Source: Porcincola sp945869225
Lineage (GTDB): Bacteria; Bacillota; Clostridia; Lachnospirales; Lachnospiraceae
Direction: 5' to 3'
Length of the DNA stretch: 64,000 nucleotides
NCBI RefSeq assembly: GCF_052118625.1
Contig: NZ_JBQKGW010000001.1
Span: forward strand, 1 to 64,000
The notes under the pieces were generated by a model. It saw only the letters and a list, made by a program, of their open reading frames with translations, was not told the DNA's origin and did not search any database. Numbering within the stretch: position 1 is the first letter of the stretch; the number at the start of each line of letters is the position of its first letter. The position numbers and the translations under genes were made by a program. Below are positions 45,240 through 54,963 of this stretch, one piece after another.

Positions 45240-47174
45240 ATGTGGAAAACATCTTTCTTTATTCCAACCAACATCATATTCGTTATCCTGCTGTTATACA
45301 GTTTCCGGATGAAAACTCTGCCGGTCAAAGCGATGCTGTCTCTGAAGTGGTATATCTTTCTGAGTCTGTTTGCCGTGATCCTCAAGTGGACTGTGGACGT
45401 GAAAGACAATCATGGTGATTTTGCCGTTTATCCGGCATGTTATACAAGGATATTCATCACCATCGCCAGCATCCTGTTTTTTCTCGCGAATGCCTTTCTT
45501 GTCAGTTTTGTGCAGGATCTTGCATCAGAAGTACAAAAAAGCTTTTCTGTTCTCCACAAGGGGTACAGGCTCTTTACTGTCTTCTGCATTCTGATTCCCC
45601 TGCTGCAATGCGGAACGGACAAGGTGTTTAACCTGAGCTGGGGAAGAATTGCGTTCGGGTCCTGGCATGTCATATATGCCATTCACCTGGTCGCGACGAT
45701 GCTTGTCAGCCTGGCTGGCGCCTGGCAGATTCACCATACCAGCGCGGTTCATGCAAAAGGAGTCTTCCTGGCGATTTTCATTCAGGCATGTGGATTTATA
45801 TTGAGCCTGTTCCAGCCTAAGTCTGACATGCTGAGCCTGTTTACAGCGCTTCAGATCCTCTGGCTGTTCCTGTTCTATGTCGAGCCGTACTTTCTCCCGG
45901 ATGCCAGATCCGGTTTCTTCACGTTCTGGCAATGGAATTACCGGATGCATGAAGCTCTCACCTGGCCTTCCCGCCGGATGAACCGAAAGCTCACACTCAT
46001 TTCATTTGAGGTGATCAATTACAACGAGAAACGGGCACAGTTCGGAGACCGGCAGATGCTCAAGGGCACGGAGCTGATCACCATGTGGGTGACCAACCAT
46101 CTCCCGAATTCTTACATCTATTATCTGCATAATGGGCGCTTCGCGATGATTTTACACGGAGAACCGGATGAAGGAAGGATCGTGAGTCAGATCCGTAACC
46201 GGTTTCAGATGCCCTGGACGGATGAGCACGAGAACGTCAATCTGTACCTGACTGCAGCCTTTGTGACGGCCAGGCTGGACAGCCTGCCGGTCAGGAACGA
46301 GGAGGACCTCAATGGTCTGATTTCCACAGGCTTTCAGCTTGCAGAGAACAGTCCGGATTGCACTGCAGTACTGAATCAGGATGTGTTTGATACATTCAGT
46401 CACCAGAAACAGGTTCATGACCGGCTGATTGATGCGCTCCGCCATGACGGTCTGGAGATGTTTCTGCAGCCGATTGTCTGCTCCGCGACAGAGAATATGA
46501 TCGGTGCGGAGGCTCTTGTCCGTCTGCCGGATAGACACGGCGGTTACTATTATCCGGATGAGTATATAGAGTTTGCGGAAAAGAACGGTCTCATCTCAGA
46601 TCTGGGGCAGCAGATGTTTCGCAAGGCCCTTCAGTTTCTGAATCGGCCGGACATTCGTGAGAGTTCTCTTCAGTGGATATGCGTGAATCTGTCTCCGATT
46701 CAGTTTCTTGATGGAGATCTTGTCAGGGAATACAATCAGATCCTGAGAGAATATGATTTGCCGCCCTCAAAAATCCGTCTGGAGATCACCGAGGAGGCGT
46801 TCGTCATTCCGGAGATCTTCAGAAAGCAGATGCAGGCGCTGGTTCATGCTGACTTCCAGCTCGTCCTGGATGATTTCGGAAGCCGAAATTCCAGCATTCT
46901 AAGACTGCAGCGGAGCAATTTTGTCTGTGTGAAGATCGACAAGAGTCTTGTCTGGGAAGACTACAAGAAAGAGGGAGGCGTTCTCTCAGCGACCATGCAG
47001 ATGCTGCAGTATCTGCATATTCCGGTGACAGCAGAAGGGATTGAGACGAAGGAAATGGCGGACAGGCTTCGCGCTTTGGGGTGCACATACTTTCAAGGGT
47101 ATCTGTATTCCCGACCTATTCCAAAGGAAGAATTTGTCCATAAGTACTTACAGAAGCCCGAAACTGGAAACTAA
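45240..47174 (+). CDS. Membrane EAL phosphodiesterase with inactive GGDEF domain
   Basis: I prefer the ATG at 45,240 (644 aa) over an in-frame TTG at 45,213. Seven or eight membrane helices fill residues 1-215. A GGDEF-like fold with no motif follows (about 225-400), then an EAL domain: AEALVRLPDR (423), VNLSP, EITEE, DDFGSR (543) and AEGIET, ending YFQGYLYSRP. All main metal- and substrate-binding residues of the EAL part are kept. It belongs to a different EAL subgroup from the giant proteins nearby (no YYQPVVR segment). It probably has its own promoter (45,165-45,200). Confidence 0.83.
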   Translation: MWKTSFFIPTNIIFVILLLYSFRMKTLPVKAMLSLKWYIFLSLFAVILKWTVDVKDNHGDFAVYPACYTRIFITIASILFFLANAFLVSFVQDLASEVQKSFSVLHKGYRLFTVFCILIPLLQCGTDKVFNLSWGRIAFGSWHVIYAIHLVATMLVSLAGAWQIHHTSAVHAKGVFLAIFIQACGFILSLFQPKSDMLSLFTALQILWLFLFYVEPYFLPDARSGFFTFWQWNYRMHEALTWPSRRMNRKLTLISFEVINYNEKRAQFGDRQMLKGTELITMWVTNHLPNSYIYYLHNGRFAMILHGEPDEGRIVSQIRNRFQMPWTDEHENVNLYLTAAFVTARLDSLPVRNEEDLNGLISTGFQLAENSPDCTAVLNQDVFDTFSHQKQVHDRLIDALRHDGLEMFLQPIVCSATENMIGAEALVRLPDRHGGYYYPDEYIEFAEKNGLISDLGQQMFRKALQFLNRPDIRESSLQWICVNLSPIQFLDGDLVREYNQILREYDLPPSKIRLEITEEAFVIPEIFRKQMQALVHADFQLVLDDFGSRNSSILRLQRSNFVCVKIDKSLVWEDYKKEGGVLSATMQMLQYLHIPVTAEGIETKEMADRLRALGCTYFQGYLYSRPIPKEEFVHKYLQKPETGN

Positions 47175-47260
47175 TCACAATGGCAAGGATCGTGAAGAAC
47201 GCTGACGGGCTTTCCCACTGACAGAGATTCCGCCATTAACTCTGCTGCAGCACCTCTGCT

Positions 47261-48583
47261 TCAGCTGTTGAGCGTTGCCTTCCAGCTGGCAGTCAGTTCC
47301 AGCGCACAGGTGTCCAGATTTGCAATGCCGTATGCATATTTATCTGCTTCATCCCGGAAGGCTGTGATGACATCTGCATTCTCAATGGATGGAACCATTG
47401 TTTCAAAATGCTTCAGGTTGCGAAACACGTAATCTCCGGCTTCCGCATCGTAGCTATTCAGCGTACCGCTATGCTTGAGGATCCTGCGGGCCTTGGCACT
47501 GACGGGAATTCCTTTCTCCGTGCCTTGGAGGAGAACCATATCCTTGTTATCGACCAGAAAATTCAACAGTTTTGCAGCTTCCTTCGGGTGGCTGGTGTGG
47601 TTGCTGATTGCGTACATCGTGGCTGGTTTTACATACCATCCGTAAAGGGCGTCGTGTTCGGAGATACGGGGAGGGCTGGCAAGAACCGGTGATGCACCGT
47701 TGGCCTGCAGCTGTGTACAGTAGTTATCGGCATCACTTGCCCAGATACCAACGCCCGCGCAAGTTCCGTTACTGAAATCCGTGTCGTTACTTTTGCCGCC
47801 CGTGCAAATCACTTGCCCGTCAAAGAGTTTCTTGTAAAATTTCAGCAGTTTTCCTGCCGCATCGGTTCCGCCAGTGTACTTTCCGTCCTGATCGAAAAGC
47901 GTCTGCCCTGTTTCCTGTTCATAGTGAGCGACAACAAAGAGAAAAAGATGTTTGTCACTCAGATGAAGCGGATAGCGGCCATCCTTCTGCATGACAGATG
48001 CTGCAGCAAACAGATCATCCCAGGTCTCAGGAACTTTCAAACCGTATTGATCCAGCATATCCTGATTGTAGTAGAAGACCACGGCGTTATAGGCAATCGG
48101 GACGGCATTCAGCACGCCGCCGGACATGCCATAACTCAGATCCTTTTTACTGTAGGCACTCAGATCGATGATATCGGAAAGCTTGTCCAGATCATAATAG
48201 CCTAAGCCATCGGCAGAGTACTCCCGGATCCAGTTAAAATTAATCTGCATGACATCAGGCTCCTTGCCTGAGAGCATGTACACGCGGTTGCGCCGTTCAT
48301 AGCCGTTCCATACGCTGTATGAACAGTTCACCTCGACGTTCGGATGCTTTTTCTCAAACAGATCGACGCCCGCCAGGGTATACAGGTGTCTGTCGTCATT
48401 GCCCCACCAGCCGAAGGTGATGATGGTATTCTTCTTTGTGTCTGTGACGACGGTATGGGTTCCTGGTTTGTAGACAACAAAATAATAGTTAATGCCGAAG
48501 AAAATCAAGAGCAGTAAGATGCCGATGATAAAACGGCCTGCATTGTTTTTCTTCCTTGTTTTTTTCTTTCCTGACCTGATCAT
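47261..48583 (-). CDS. Membrane-anchored extracellular solute-binding protein (ABC family 1 type)
   Basis: The 440-residue protein has a basic N terminus and one membrane helix (about 17-40) rather than a lipobox. The mature part is typical of sugar-binding proteins: ITFGWWGNDDRH, VDLFEKKHPNVEV, SGKEPDVMQINFNW, YNQDMLDQYGLKVPETWDDL, and a C-terminal HPKEAAKLLNFLVD. No permease or ATPase genes are adjacent. Instead its start overlaps (ATGA) the stop of a membrane diguanylate cyclase gene upstream. A role as a ligand sensor handing a signal to that cyclase, rather than in transport, is a reasonable inference. Confidence 0.85.
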   Translation of the reverse strand: MIRSGKKKTRKKNNAGRFIIGILLLLIFFGINYYFVVYKPGTHTVVTDTKKNTIITFGWWGNDDRHLYTLAGVDLFEKKHPNVEVNCSYSVWNGYERRNRVYMLSGKEPDVMQINFNWIREYSADGLGYYDLDKLSDIIDLSAYSKKDLSYGMSGGVLNAVPIAYNAVVFYYNQDMLDQYGLKVPETWDDLFAAASVMQKDGRYPLHLSDKHLFLFVVAHYEQETGQTLFDQDGKYTGGTDAAGKLLKFYKKLFDGQVICTGGKSNDTDFSNGTCAGVGIWASDADNYCTQLQANGASPVLASPPRISEHDALYGWYVKPATMYAISNHTSHPKEAAKLLNFLVDNKDMVLLQGTEKGIPVSAKARRILKHSGTLNSYDAEAGDYVFRNLKHFETMVPSIENADVITAFRDEADKYAYGIANLDTCALELTASWKATLNS

Positions 48584-50055
48584 GACGCGCTGCTTTCCTT
48601 GTCATCAAAATGATCCTGGCTTTTTCCATTTTGCTTTCCTCTGTAGAGAAGCGTATCAGCCCTGCTGAAAACGGTGGAAAAATCCCTGTCGTTTTCGTGC
48701 ACAATCGCAGTGCCACTGCAGAAGGAGAGGTTGTCGGCGGAATAATCTCTGCCAAGGCTCTCAGTGAAACGGTTCCGCAATGCCTTGATGTAAGTTTGAA
48801 GCTCTTTTCTGGCCCCTTCTTCATCCGCAATCTCCATGCAGCCGAAAACGCCGAACTCATCGCCGCCGAGCCTTCCAAGTATGAATTCTGACCCGAATGT
48901 GTCAGATAGGAGCCTCGAGAAACGGCGGAGAACGTCGTCGCCTTCCAGGTGGCCGTGATGGTCATTGATCGACTTGAAATGATCCATATCAAAGATGGAG
49001 AAACTCATCGTTCTGCCTTCAGGCTTTTCTTTCATAAAGGAATCTGCCATATGGTGAAATTCTTCACGATTGTACAGACCGGTCATGCGGTCGTGCTGTG
49101 CCTCTTCCTGCAGTGTATCAACATAATTGTTGGCGGTTATATTCATCCGGCTTGTTTCGAATACGCCGAAGATGAGGATGACGGCCACGACAGCCAGGAT
49201 GACGAATATAGTACTCTCCATGAAACGGGTGTTGTCCTGAATAATCAGGCTCGCCGGTACCGTGCAGATAACACGCCATCCATTGCTGCATTCATCGGTT
49301 GTGATCAGCACCGTGTCCGCCATCACGCTGCCGTTCCTGAGGCTGCCAAGGTGTGAAACTGTAGACGCCGGAAGCTCTGAGCCGATTTTTCCGCCATCGT
49401 TGGAATAGAGGACCAGGTTGTCGCTGTTGACCAGAGACACCTCCATCCCATTCAGCTGTTCCGGGATCTGAAAGACTCCTTTCAGTTCACGGGAGTAGAA
49501 GGAGATCAGGATGATACCATGGCCGTTGTACTGTTCGAAGTAGTAGATGTGTTCAGTATCGCCGTTCAGTCCGAAAACCCAGGCATCGCGGTCACCTTCC
49601 TGTTCCAGAATCTTGCTGAAGGCATCATACATCCCGCCGTTCGCGTACATGTCCTTTGTGACCTTCGAGAGCGAGCCGATGACGTCGTCATTGCTGTAGA
49701 TGACGGCAAAATCGGCGTAATTGTCCAGAAGACCCAGATCTGTGATGTTGTCGTTGATCTGATTGGATATCTGGAGCTTCGTATAGGCGTCAACGCTTTC
49801 ATCTGAAGGGTCATAGGTATAACTGGTACTGTCGGAAAAAAGCAGTGCGGAGGCCTTTTCAACTTTGGTCAGATAAGAATCGATGTTCAGTTCCATCTGG
49901 CGGTTACTCGCGCTGACAAGACTTGCCGCGTTCTCCCGCATGAATATATTGGATCTTCCAGTGAGAAGGACAATGATATACAGCGTGATCACCAGGATCA
50001 GCGATGCGAAAAGGATGATAGTACGCAGCTGTATTTTTTTGAATTCGTTACCCAT
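48580..50055 (-). CDS. dCACHE-type receptor diguanylate cyclase
   Basis: The 491-residue protein has two membrane helices (about 13-33 and 280-300). Between them is a large extracellular domain with the length and strand pattern of a double CACHE sensor (ASNRQMELNIDSYLTKVEK at its start). The cytoplasmic GGDEF domain has DRMTGLYNREEF, FDMDHFKSINDHHGH and RLGGDEFGVF; no RxxD I-site is seen. It lies upstream in an operon with the solute-binding protein and overlaps it by 4 bases, suggesting one signalling unit. The gap to the divergent EAL gene is about 200 bases and holds both promoters. Confidence 0.87.
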   Translation of the reverse strand: MGNEFKKIQLRTIILFASLILVITLYIIVLLTGRSNIFMRENAASLVSASNRQMELNIDSYLTKVEKASALLFSDSTSYTYDPSDESVDAYTKLQISNQINDNITDLGLLDNYADFAVIYSNDDVIGSLSKVTKDMYANGGMYDAFSKILEQEGDRDAWVFGLNGDTEHIYYFEQYNGHGIILISFYSRELKGVFQIPEQLNGMEVSLVNSDNLVLYSNDGGKIGSELPASTVSHLGSLRNGSVMADTVLITTDECSNGWRVICTVPASLIIQDNTRFMESTIFVILAVVAVILIFGVFETSRMNITANNYVDTLQEEAQHDRMTGLYNREEFHHMADSFMKEKPEGRTMSFSIFDMDHFKSINDHHGHLEGDDVLRRFSRLLSDTFGSEFILGRLGGDEFGVFGCMEIADEEGARKELQTYIKALRNRFTESLGRDYSADNLSFCSGTAIVHENDRDFSTVFSRADTLLYRGKQNGKSQDHFDDKESSAS

Positions 50056-50262
50056 TTTTGAAAAGCAGAATCGTTCATAAAGGTTATCTGTTGAATATTA
50101 CATCTAAATAAAATCAGACTATCACTCCATTATACATGTGTCAATTTTTTTGCTCTATTTAATCCTTTTCGCTTGCTCTCTCTCATTCTCAGAAAGCCTT
50201 CGATGGTGTACAATATGGGCGTTATGGCATAGGTTAGCACCCTTGACGAAGGACTGCAGGAT

Positions 50263-51903
50263 ATGAAGACACATGGTATGGATCAATATATTGTCTCTCA
50301 CTTGGATGAGGCGCTTGAAAAAGGGTGGATCGTGCCTTTTTTTCAACCGATTGTCCGCACTATAACGAACAGTTTTGCCGGGGCTGAGGCACTTGCCCGC
50401 TGGATGGATCCGGAATACGGATGCCTGATGCCGGATATTTTTGTACCGGTACTGGAAAAAACCGGTCTGATCTACAGGATTGACTGTTTCATCCTGGAAG
50501 AAGCGGTAAAGGTGCAGCGGCAGCGGATCGATGCCGGTCTGCCCGTCGGACCCATTTCGGTCAATCTGTCACGACAGGATTTCGATAAGGTTGACATGGT
50601 TTCGTATGCGCAGGAGCTGACAGACAGGTATGGCATCCGCAAGGATCTGATTGCACTGGAGCTGACCGAAAGTCTGCTTGTCCAGGATAAGGATAAGATG
50701 ACAACGGTCGTAAGGAAGCTCCGGTCGCCAGGCTTCCCGGTCTGGATGGATGATTTCGGGAGCGGGTACTCTTCCTTGATCTTTCTCAATGATTACACGC
50801 TGGATTTGATCAAGCTGGACATGGGTTTTCTGAAGTCGTTCACGAATACTTCGATGGAGATTATGCGAAGCACTGTCAGTATGGCCAAGAATCTCGGAAT
50901 CCGTACATTGGCAGAAGGCGTGGAGACAGGGGAACATGTTCGCTTCCTGAAAGAAATCGGCTGCGACATGATGCAGGGCTATTATTTTTCAAGACCGCTC
51001 TCAAGGCGGGATATGGACAGCTACGTGCAGAGCATGAGCATGTCGGCGGAGCCGATTGAATGGAAGACGTTCTATGACCAGGCGGATACCTTCGTCGTGA
51101 ACAGTGACACGCCCCGGGCAGTCATGGAGTATGACATCACACAGGATCATATTCATTATCTGTTCATTAACCGCAATGAGAAGGAGCAGCTGCGCGGCAT
51201 CGGCCGCATGCACAGAGAGGATTCGGAATTTATCCTGAATCTCCGGAACAATCCGCTGCATGTCAGGTTGTTGGATTTTTATCAACATGCCATTCAGACC
51301 GGAGAGACGGTTACGATGTATGTTTCGGACAATTCCTGCTTTCTTCGCTTTATCGGGAGGATGATCGTGAAGCAGGGGGACCGGTGTGTATTCCTGATGT
51401 CGATCACCAACGTCACGGATGACCGGACGCAGAAGATCGGAGAGGTGCTGAACAAGTCGATCTCCGATATTATACTGTTGTTCGATGATGTGCACGTCCT
51501 GAATCCGGAGCAGGATACAGCGGACAACCTGATCAACAATTTCGGTATCGAGGGAGGCTTTGCGAACCACGACAAGCTTCGCAGAGGTCTTCGTCATTTC
51601 TGCCAACATATGATTTATCCGGAAGACCGGGATCGCTACCGGGCTTTTGCGGATCCCGATACGATGATTGACCGTATACGCCAGACTTCAGATGGCGTTC
51701 AGCGCGACTATTTCCGGGTCCTTCTTCCGGCAGAAGATGGGGAGAAGAACTATGTCTGGAAAGAGTTCAATCTTCTGATCATACCCGGATCGGAGAATAA
51801 GAGAGTGCTTTCCTGCATTAAAAACGCTGAACCAACTTACGATCTTCCATGGTTTCAGCCGGATATGCGATCTGCGCCGACCCCTCTGAATCAATCAAAT
51901 TGA
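50263..51903 (+). CDS. EAL phosphodiesterase with C-terminal PAS-like region, truncated
   Basis: The 546-residue protein begins straight at the EAL domain (residues 10-255): FFQPIVR, AEALARW, VNLSR, ELTES, DDFGSG, LIKLD, AEGVET and MQGYYFSRP, all intact. A PAS-like region follows (about 270-530). Compared with its relatives it lacks the inactive GGDEF before EAL. A GGDEF C-terminal scrap in another frame begins just before its end, so the original protein was longer and the present terminus (PLNQSN) is a frameshift product. The EAL part should still work. GGACTGCAGG lies before the ATG. Confidence 0.82.
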   Translation: MKTHGMDQYIVSHLDEALEKGWIVPFFQPIVRTITNSFAGAEALARWMDPEYGCLMPDIFVPVLEKTGLIYRIDCFILEEAVKVQRQRIDAGLPVGPISVNLSRQDFDKVDMVSYAQELTDRYGIRKDLIALELTESLLVQDKDKMTTVVRKLRSPGFPVWMDDFGSGYSSLIFLNDYTLDLIKLDMGFLKSFTNTSMEIMRSTVSMAKNLGIRTLAEGVETGEHVRFLKEIGCDMMQGYYFSRPLSRRDMDSYVQSMSMSAEPIEWKTFYDQADTFVVNSDTPRAVMEYDITQDHIHYLFINRNEKEQLRGIGRMHREDSEFILNLRNNPLHVRLLDFYQHAIQTGETVTMYVSDNSCFLRFIGRMIVKQGDRCVFLMSITNVTDDRTQKIGEVLNKSISDIILLFDDVHVLNPEQDTADNLINNFGIEGGFANHDKLRRGLRHFCQHMIYPEDRDRYRAFADPDTMIDRIRQTSDGVQRDYFRVLLPAEDGEKNYVWKEFNLLIIPGSENKRVLSCIKNAEPTYDLPWFQPDMRSAPTPLNQSN

Positions 51904-51968
51904 TCAGGAACTTGAAGGAACGGGCTGATGCGGCGTTGTATGCGGATAAGAAACTCCAGGAAGCATGA
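51849..51968 (+). pseudogene. GGDEF-domain C-terminal scrap, out of frame with the EAL gene
   Basis: Forty codons encode SAGYAICADPSE and ERADAALYADKKLQEA, the unmistakable last strand and helix of a GGDEF domain. They start within the final 55 bases of the EAL gene in another frame and run to a TGA at 51,966-51,968. The rest of the domain is deleted. This marks the scar of an internal deletion and frameshift in a once larger GGDEF-containing gene. Confidence 0.75.
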
Positions 51969-52022
51969 AGGAGCCATCCTTTGCAGGGCATGATCATAAA
52001 AAATAACAAGGAGAACCGCATT

Positions 52023-54878
52023 ATGGATGCTTCTGAAAATATAAAGGAGATTTCTGAACGTCTGAAAACGATTACAGATTCGGACACTTACCTGTCAAAG
52101 GATGATCCCCGACTGAAAGACGACTTTTATTATAGTATTCTCTATTTCGGGCTGGCAGCAGGACTCCTGCTTTGTATGCTTTCTTTTATCGGGGCGCTCG
52201 GCACAAGAGAGCTGTCATCAGGGGGATTCATCTTTCCGGGAGTCAACGGGACGCTTGTATACATCCTCATATTTTGTGTCAATTTTGTCTTTGTCTTGTT
52301 GTTTCACTTGGAGATCAGGCACTTCCGGATGAAGACAGATCGGAGACAAGGGGCAATATTCAGCTGTTTTGCAGGCATCAATATGGTTCTTGCCAGCCTG
52401 ACTTTTTTTACCACCCAGAGGGGAAGCAGTTTTTTCTTTGAATACATCCTCGTTACTGTGATCACTTATCTGGTGCCGAATTCAGAGGTTCTCCCATTCG
52501 TATTCAAGACCCTCGTGAACATCCTTTCCATGGCAGTTGTCCTGGATGTTGTTCATCACCAGTTAGCCTGGCAGGATCTGGTCGATACGGTTCTGCTTTA
52601 TATCATCTGCGGCCTTGTCAACTGGGTATGGTGGCGCATCTTTTACCGCTCGGAGGCGATCAAGTACTCCATCAGCGACCAGAGAAACCGGTTCTATGAA
52701 AAGAGCCGGACGGATGAATTGACCGGACTCCTCAACCGCTCTGCATTGAGAGAGGATTTTACGAAGTATCTGGATCAGCGGATCTGTGTTGCGCTGATCG
52801 ATCTGGACTCTTTTAAAAAATATAATGATACCTATGGCCATGCCTATGGGGATCGTGTACTGAAGCAGGACAGTGCAAGCCTGATGGCGATTTTCCATGA
52901 CGGGGAAGACCAGTGTTATCGGTATGGAGGGGATGAACTTCTGGTTCTGTCCCTGTGTCATGACTCCACGCTGTTTTACCGGAAGCTGTCGGAATTTCAG
53001 AGCGCATGCGAAGAAGGACAGGATGGGATCAAGGCCTCTGTCAGTATCGGGTACTATTGCGGGACGGCACATTCGGAAAAAGAGCTCCGGATACTGCTTA
53101 AAATCGCGGACAGCTATCTGTACCGTGCAAAGGGAGAGGGAAAAGGCAGGATAGCAGGCAACCTTTCTCCTGCGGAAAAGGAAGCGGTTCAGCTGATGGC
53201 AGAGCAGATGTCTGTTCAGGATACCCTCCGGAGCCTGGATGGGGCTGCTGAACTGTTTGACCACAATGGCCTTCCTGCGAAGGACTGGAGTATTGCCTAT
53301 CTGAATATCAACCAGTATGCTGAACTGATTGATGAAGTCGGATACCAGGATGGCCGGAATGTGCTGGAGAAAATCAGCCGGATCATTCTGAACTATTTTC
53401 CAGGTGCGTCTCTCATCAACCGGGAGGTGGATCATTTTGTGCTGTACTCCACCGTCCCGGAAAAAGAATTTGAACATCGAATCCGGAATATACAGTCGGA
53501 AGCCTCAAGGGTAGAGACCAAGCGCAGGCTGATTCTTCGGGCAGGCATCTTTCATCATCACGCATCCGATGCGCCGATGGAATTTCTTGCAGGGATGTAT
53601 AATGCAAAGTATGCATCTGATGCAGCAGATGATGTCACCAGAGGCAGTCAGTACTTCTGCATCTATGATGCGGAGATGAACCAGGAAAGAACCAAGGAAT
53701 CATATGTCCATCATCACTTTCTTTCTGCTTTGAAACAGGGCTGTTTTGTTCCCTTCTATCAGCCGATCGTCGGATCGATGAGCGGGACGACCTGCGGATT
53801 TGAGGCGCTGAGCCGTTGGATCGACCCGGAAAAGGGACTCATTCCGCCCGGAGATTATATTCCGTATCTGGAAAAGATGAATGAAGTTTACCGGCTGGAC
53901 CTCTGCCTGCTGGAGCAGGTCTGCAGAGATCTTGAAGCGAATAAAGACCACTTTCCGGAGAAACTGTTTGTCAATGTGAATCTGTCCCAGGTTGATTTTC
54001 AACTTGTCAATATACCGGAGGAGGTTGACAAAATCGTCTCCCGCTATCAGATTTCAAAAAACCAGATTCAGTTTGAAATCACGGAATCTGCTTTCGCAGA
54101 CCAGGGACTCCTTCAGGATGCAGTCAGAAACCTGCGGACTCTGGGTTACGGTGTGTGGATGGATGATTTCGGGGTAGGCGAATCTTCCCTTTCATCCTTC
54201 CGGAATTACGATGTACAGGGAGTCAAGCTGGATCAGTCATTCTTTGCGGATTTTTCAAATCAGAAGACCCGTATTATTATCCGGAGTATTGTGGATCTCA
54301 GTCACGAGACAAACAGTATGATGATCGCGGAAGGGATCGAAACCTGGGAACAGCTCTGGTATGCGCGGCAGTGGGGCGTGAATTATATCCAGGGCTTCTA
54401 CTTCAGCAAGCCGCTGCCGCTGAAGGAACTGCTGGCCAGTTCCTTTATCCGGAATCTGACGGATGACAGTACGGATCAGTTCTATCAGGCTGCGGCAGAA
54501 GTCAACCTTACGGATGTATATTCCAGGCATTATATCTCAAAAATGGGCGAGGCCATACGGATCTTCGGTGCGGTACTTGAGTGGACGCCGGACGGGAGGA
54601 CGCTTTTTCTCCGGATGAATGATGAGATGCAGCAACTGGTTCGGGATTCTGTTGTGATCGAGGGGACAGACTGTGTCCTGAAGAAGAATTCCATCCTGAC
54701 GGACGTGATCCGGAACGCGGTAGAACGGATCAGGAGCGGAGAGAAGGTATACGATTTTCAGGCGGAACTGAACCGGCAGAAACTTCACGGCCAGCTGTCC
54801 TGTTTGTCGGAAGACACGGAGCACGGAAGGCTTTCTTATGTACTGTATCTGGTAAACTTTGTTCTTAAGATGGCTTGA
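52023..54878 (+). CDS. Membrane GGDEF/EAL protein
   Basis: I chose the ATG at 52,023 (951 aa; AAGGAG nine bases upstream). Six membrane helices (about 30-210) match the N terminus of the 34,075 protein; both share the TFFTTQ and FFFEY strings. A GGDEF with a conservative change, YGGDELLVL (302), follows, then an inactive GGDEF (REVDHF) and an EAL domain: FEALSRW (594), VNLSQ, EITES, DDFGVGESS (715), GVKLD and AEGIET. The EAL loop differs from the usual DDFGSGYSS. A C-terminal PAS-like stretch ends the protein. Since the metal Asp/Glu positions are kept, either activity is possible. It is placed between the EAL gene and the GH5 gene, likely one transcript. Confidence 0.85.
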   Translation: MDASENIKEISERLKTITDSDTYLSKDDPRLKDDFYYSILYFGLAAGLLLCMLSFIGALGTRELSSGGFIFPGVNGTLVYILIFCVNFVFVLLFHLEIRHFRMKTDRRQGAIFSCFAGINMVLASLTFFTTQRGSSFFFEYILVTVITYLVPNSEVLPFVFKTLVNILSMAVVLDVVHHQLAWQDLVDTVLLYIICGLVNWVWWRIFYRSEAIKYSISDQRNRFYEKSRTDELTGLLNRSALREDFTKYLDQRICVALIDLDSFKKYNDTYGHAYGDRVLKQDSASLMAIFHDGEDQCYRYGGDELLVLSLCHDSTLFYRKLSEFQSACEEGQDGIKASVSIGYYCGTAHSEKELRILLKIADSYLYRAKGEGKGRIAGNLSPAEKEAVQLMAEQMSVQDTLRSLDGAAELFDHNGLPAKDWSIAYLNINQYAELIDEVGYQDGRNVLEKISRIILNYFPGASLINREVDHFVLYSTVPEKEFEHRIRNIQSEASRVETKRRLILRAGIFHHHASDAPMEFLAGMYNAKYASDAADDVTRGSQYFCIYDAEMNQERTKESYVHHHFLSALKQGCFVPFYQPIVGSMSGTTCGFEALSRWIDPEKGLIPPGDYIPYLEKMNEVYRLDLCLLEQVCRDLEANKDHFPEKLFVNVNLSQVDFQLVNIPEEVDKIVSRYQISKNQIQFEITESAFADQGLLQDAVRNLRTLGYGVWMDDFGVGESSLSSFRNYDVQGVKLDQSFFADFSNQKTRIIIRSIVDLSHETNSMMIAEGIETWEQLWYARQWGVNYIQGFYFSKPLPLKELLASSFIRNLTDDSTDQFYQAAAEVNLTDVYSRHYISKMGEAIRIFGAVLEWTPDGRTLFLRMNDEMQQLVRDSVVIEGTDCVLKKNSILTDVIRNAVERIRSGEKVYDFQAELNRQKLHGQLSCLSEDTEHGRLSYVLYLVNFVLKMA

Positions 54879-54963
54879 GAAGTATATTCAGATGGCAGAT
54901 CAGGATATGTGCAGGTGGAAGAGCATCCACCATGCGTCCCGATAGCTGCAGAAGGAGGATGTG

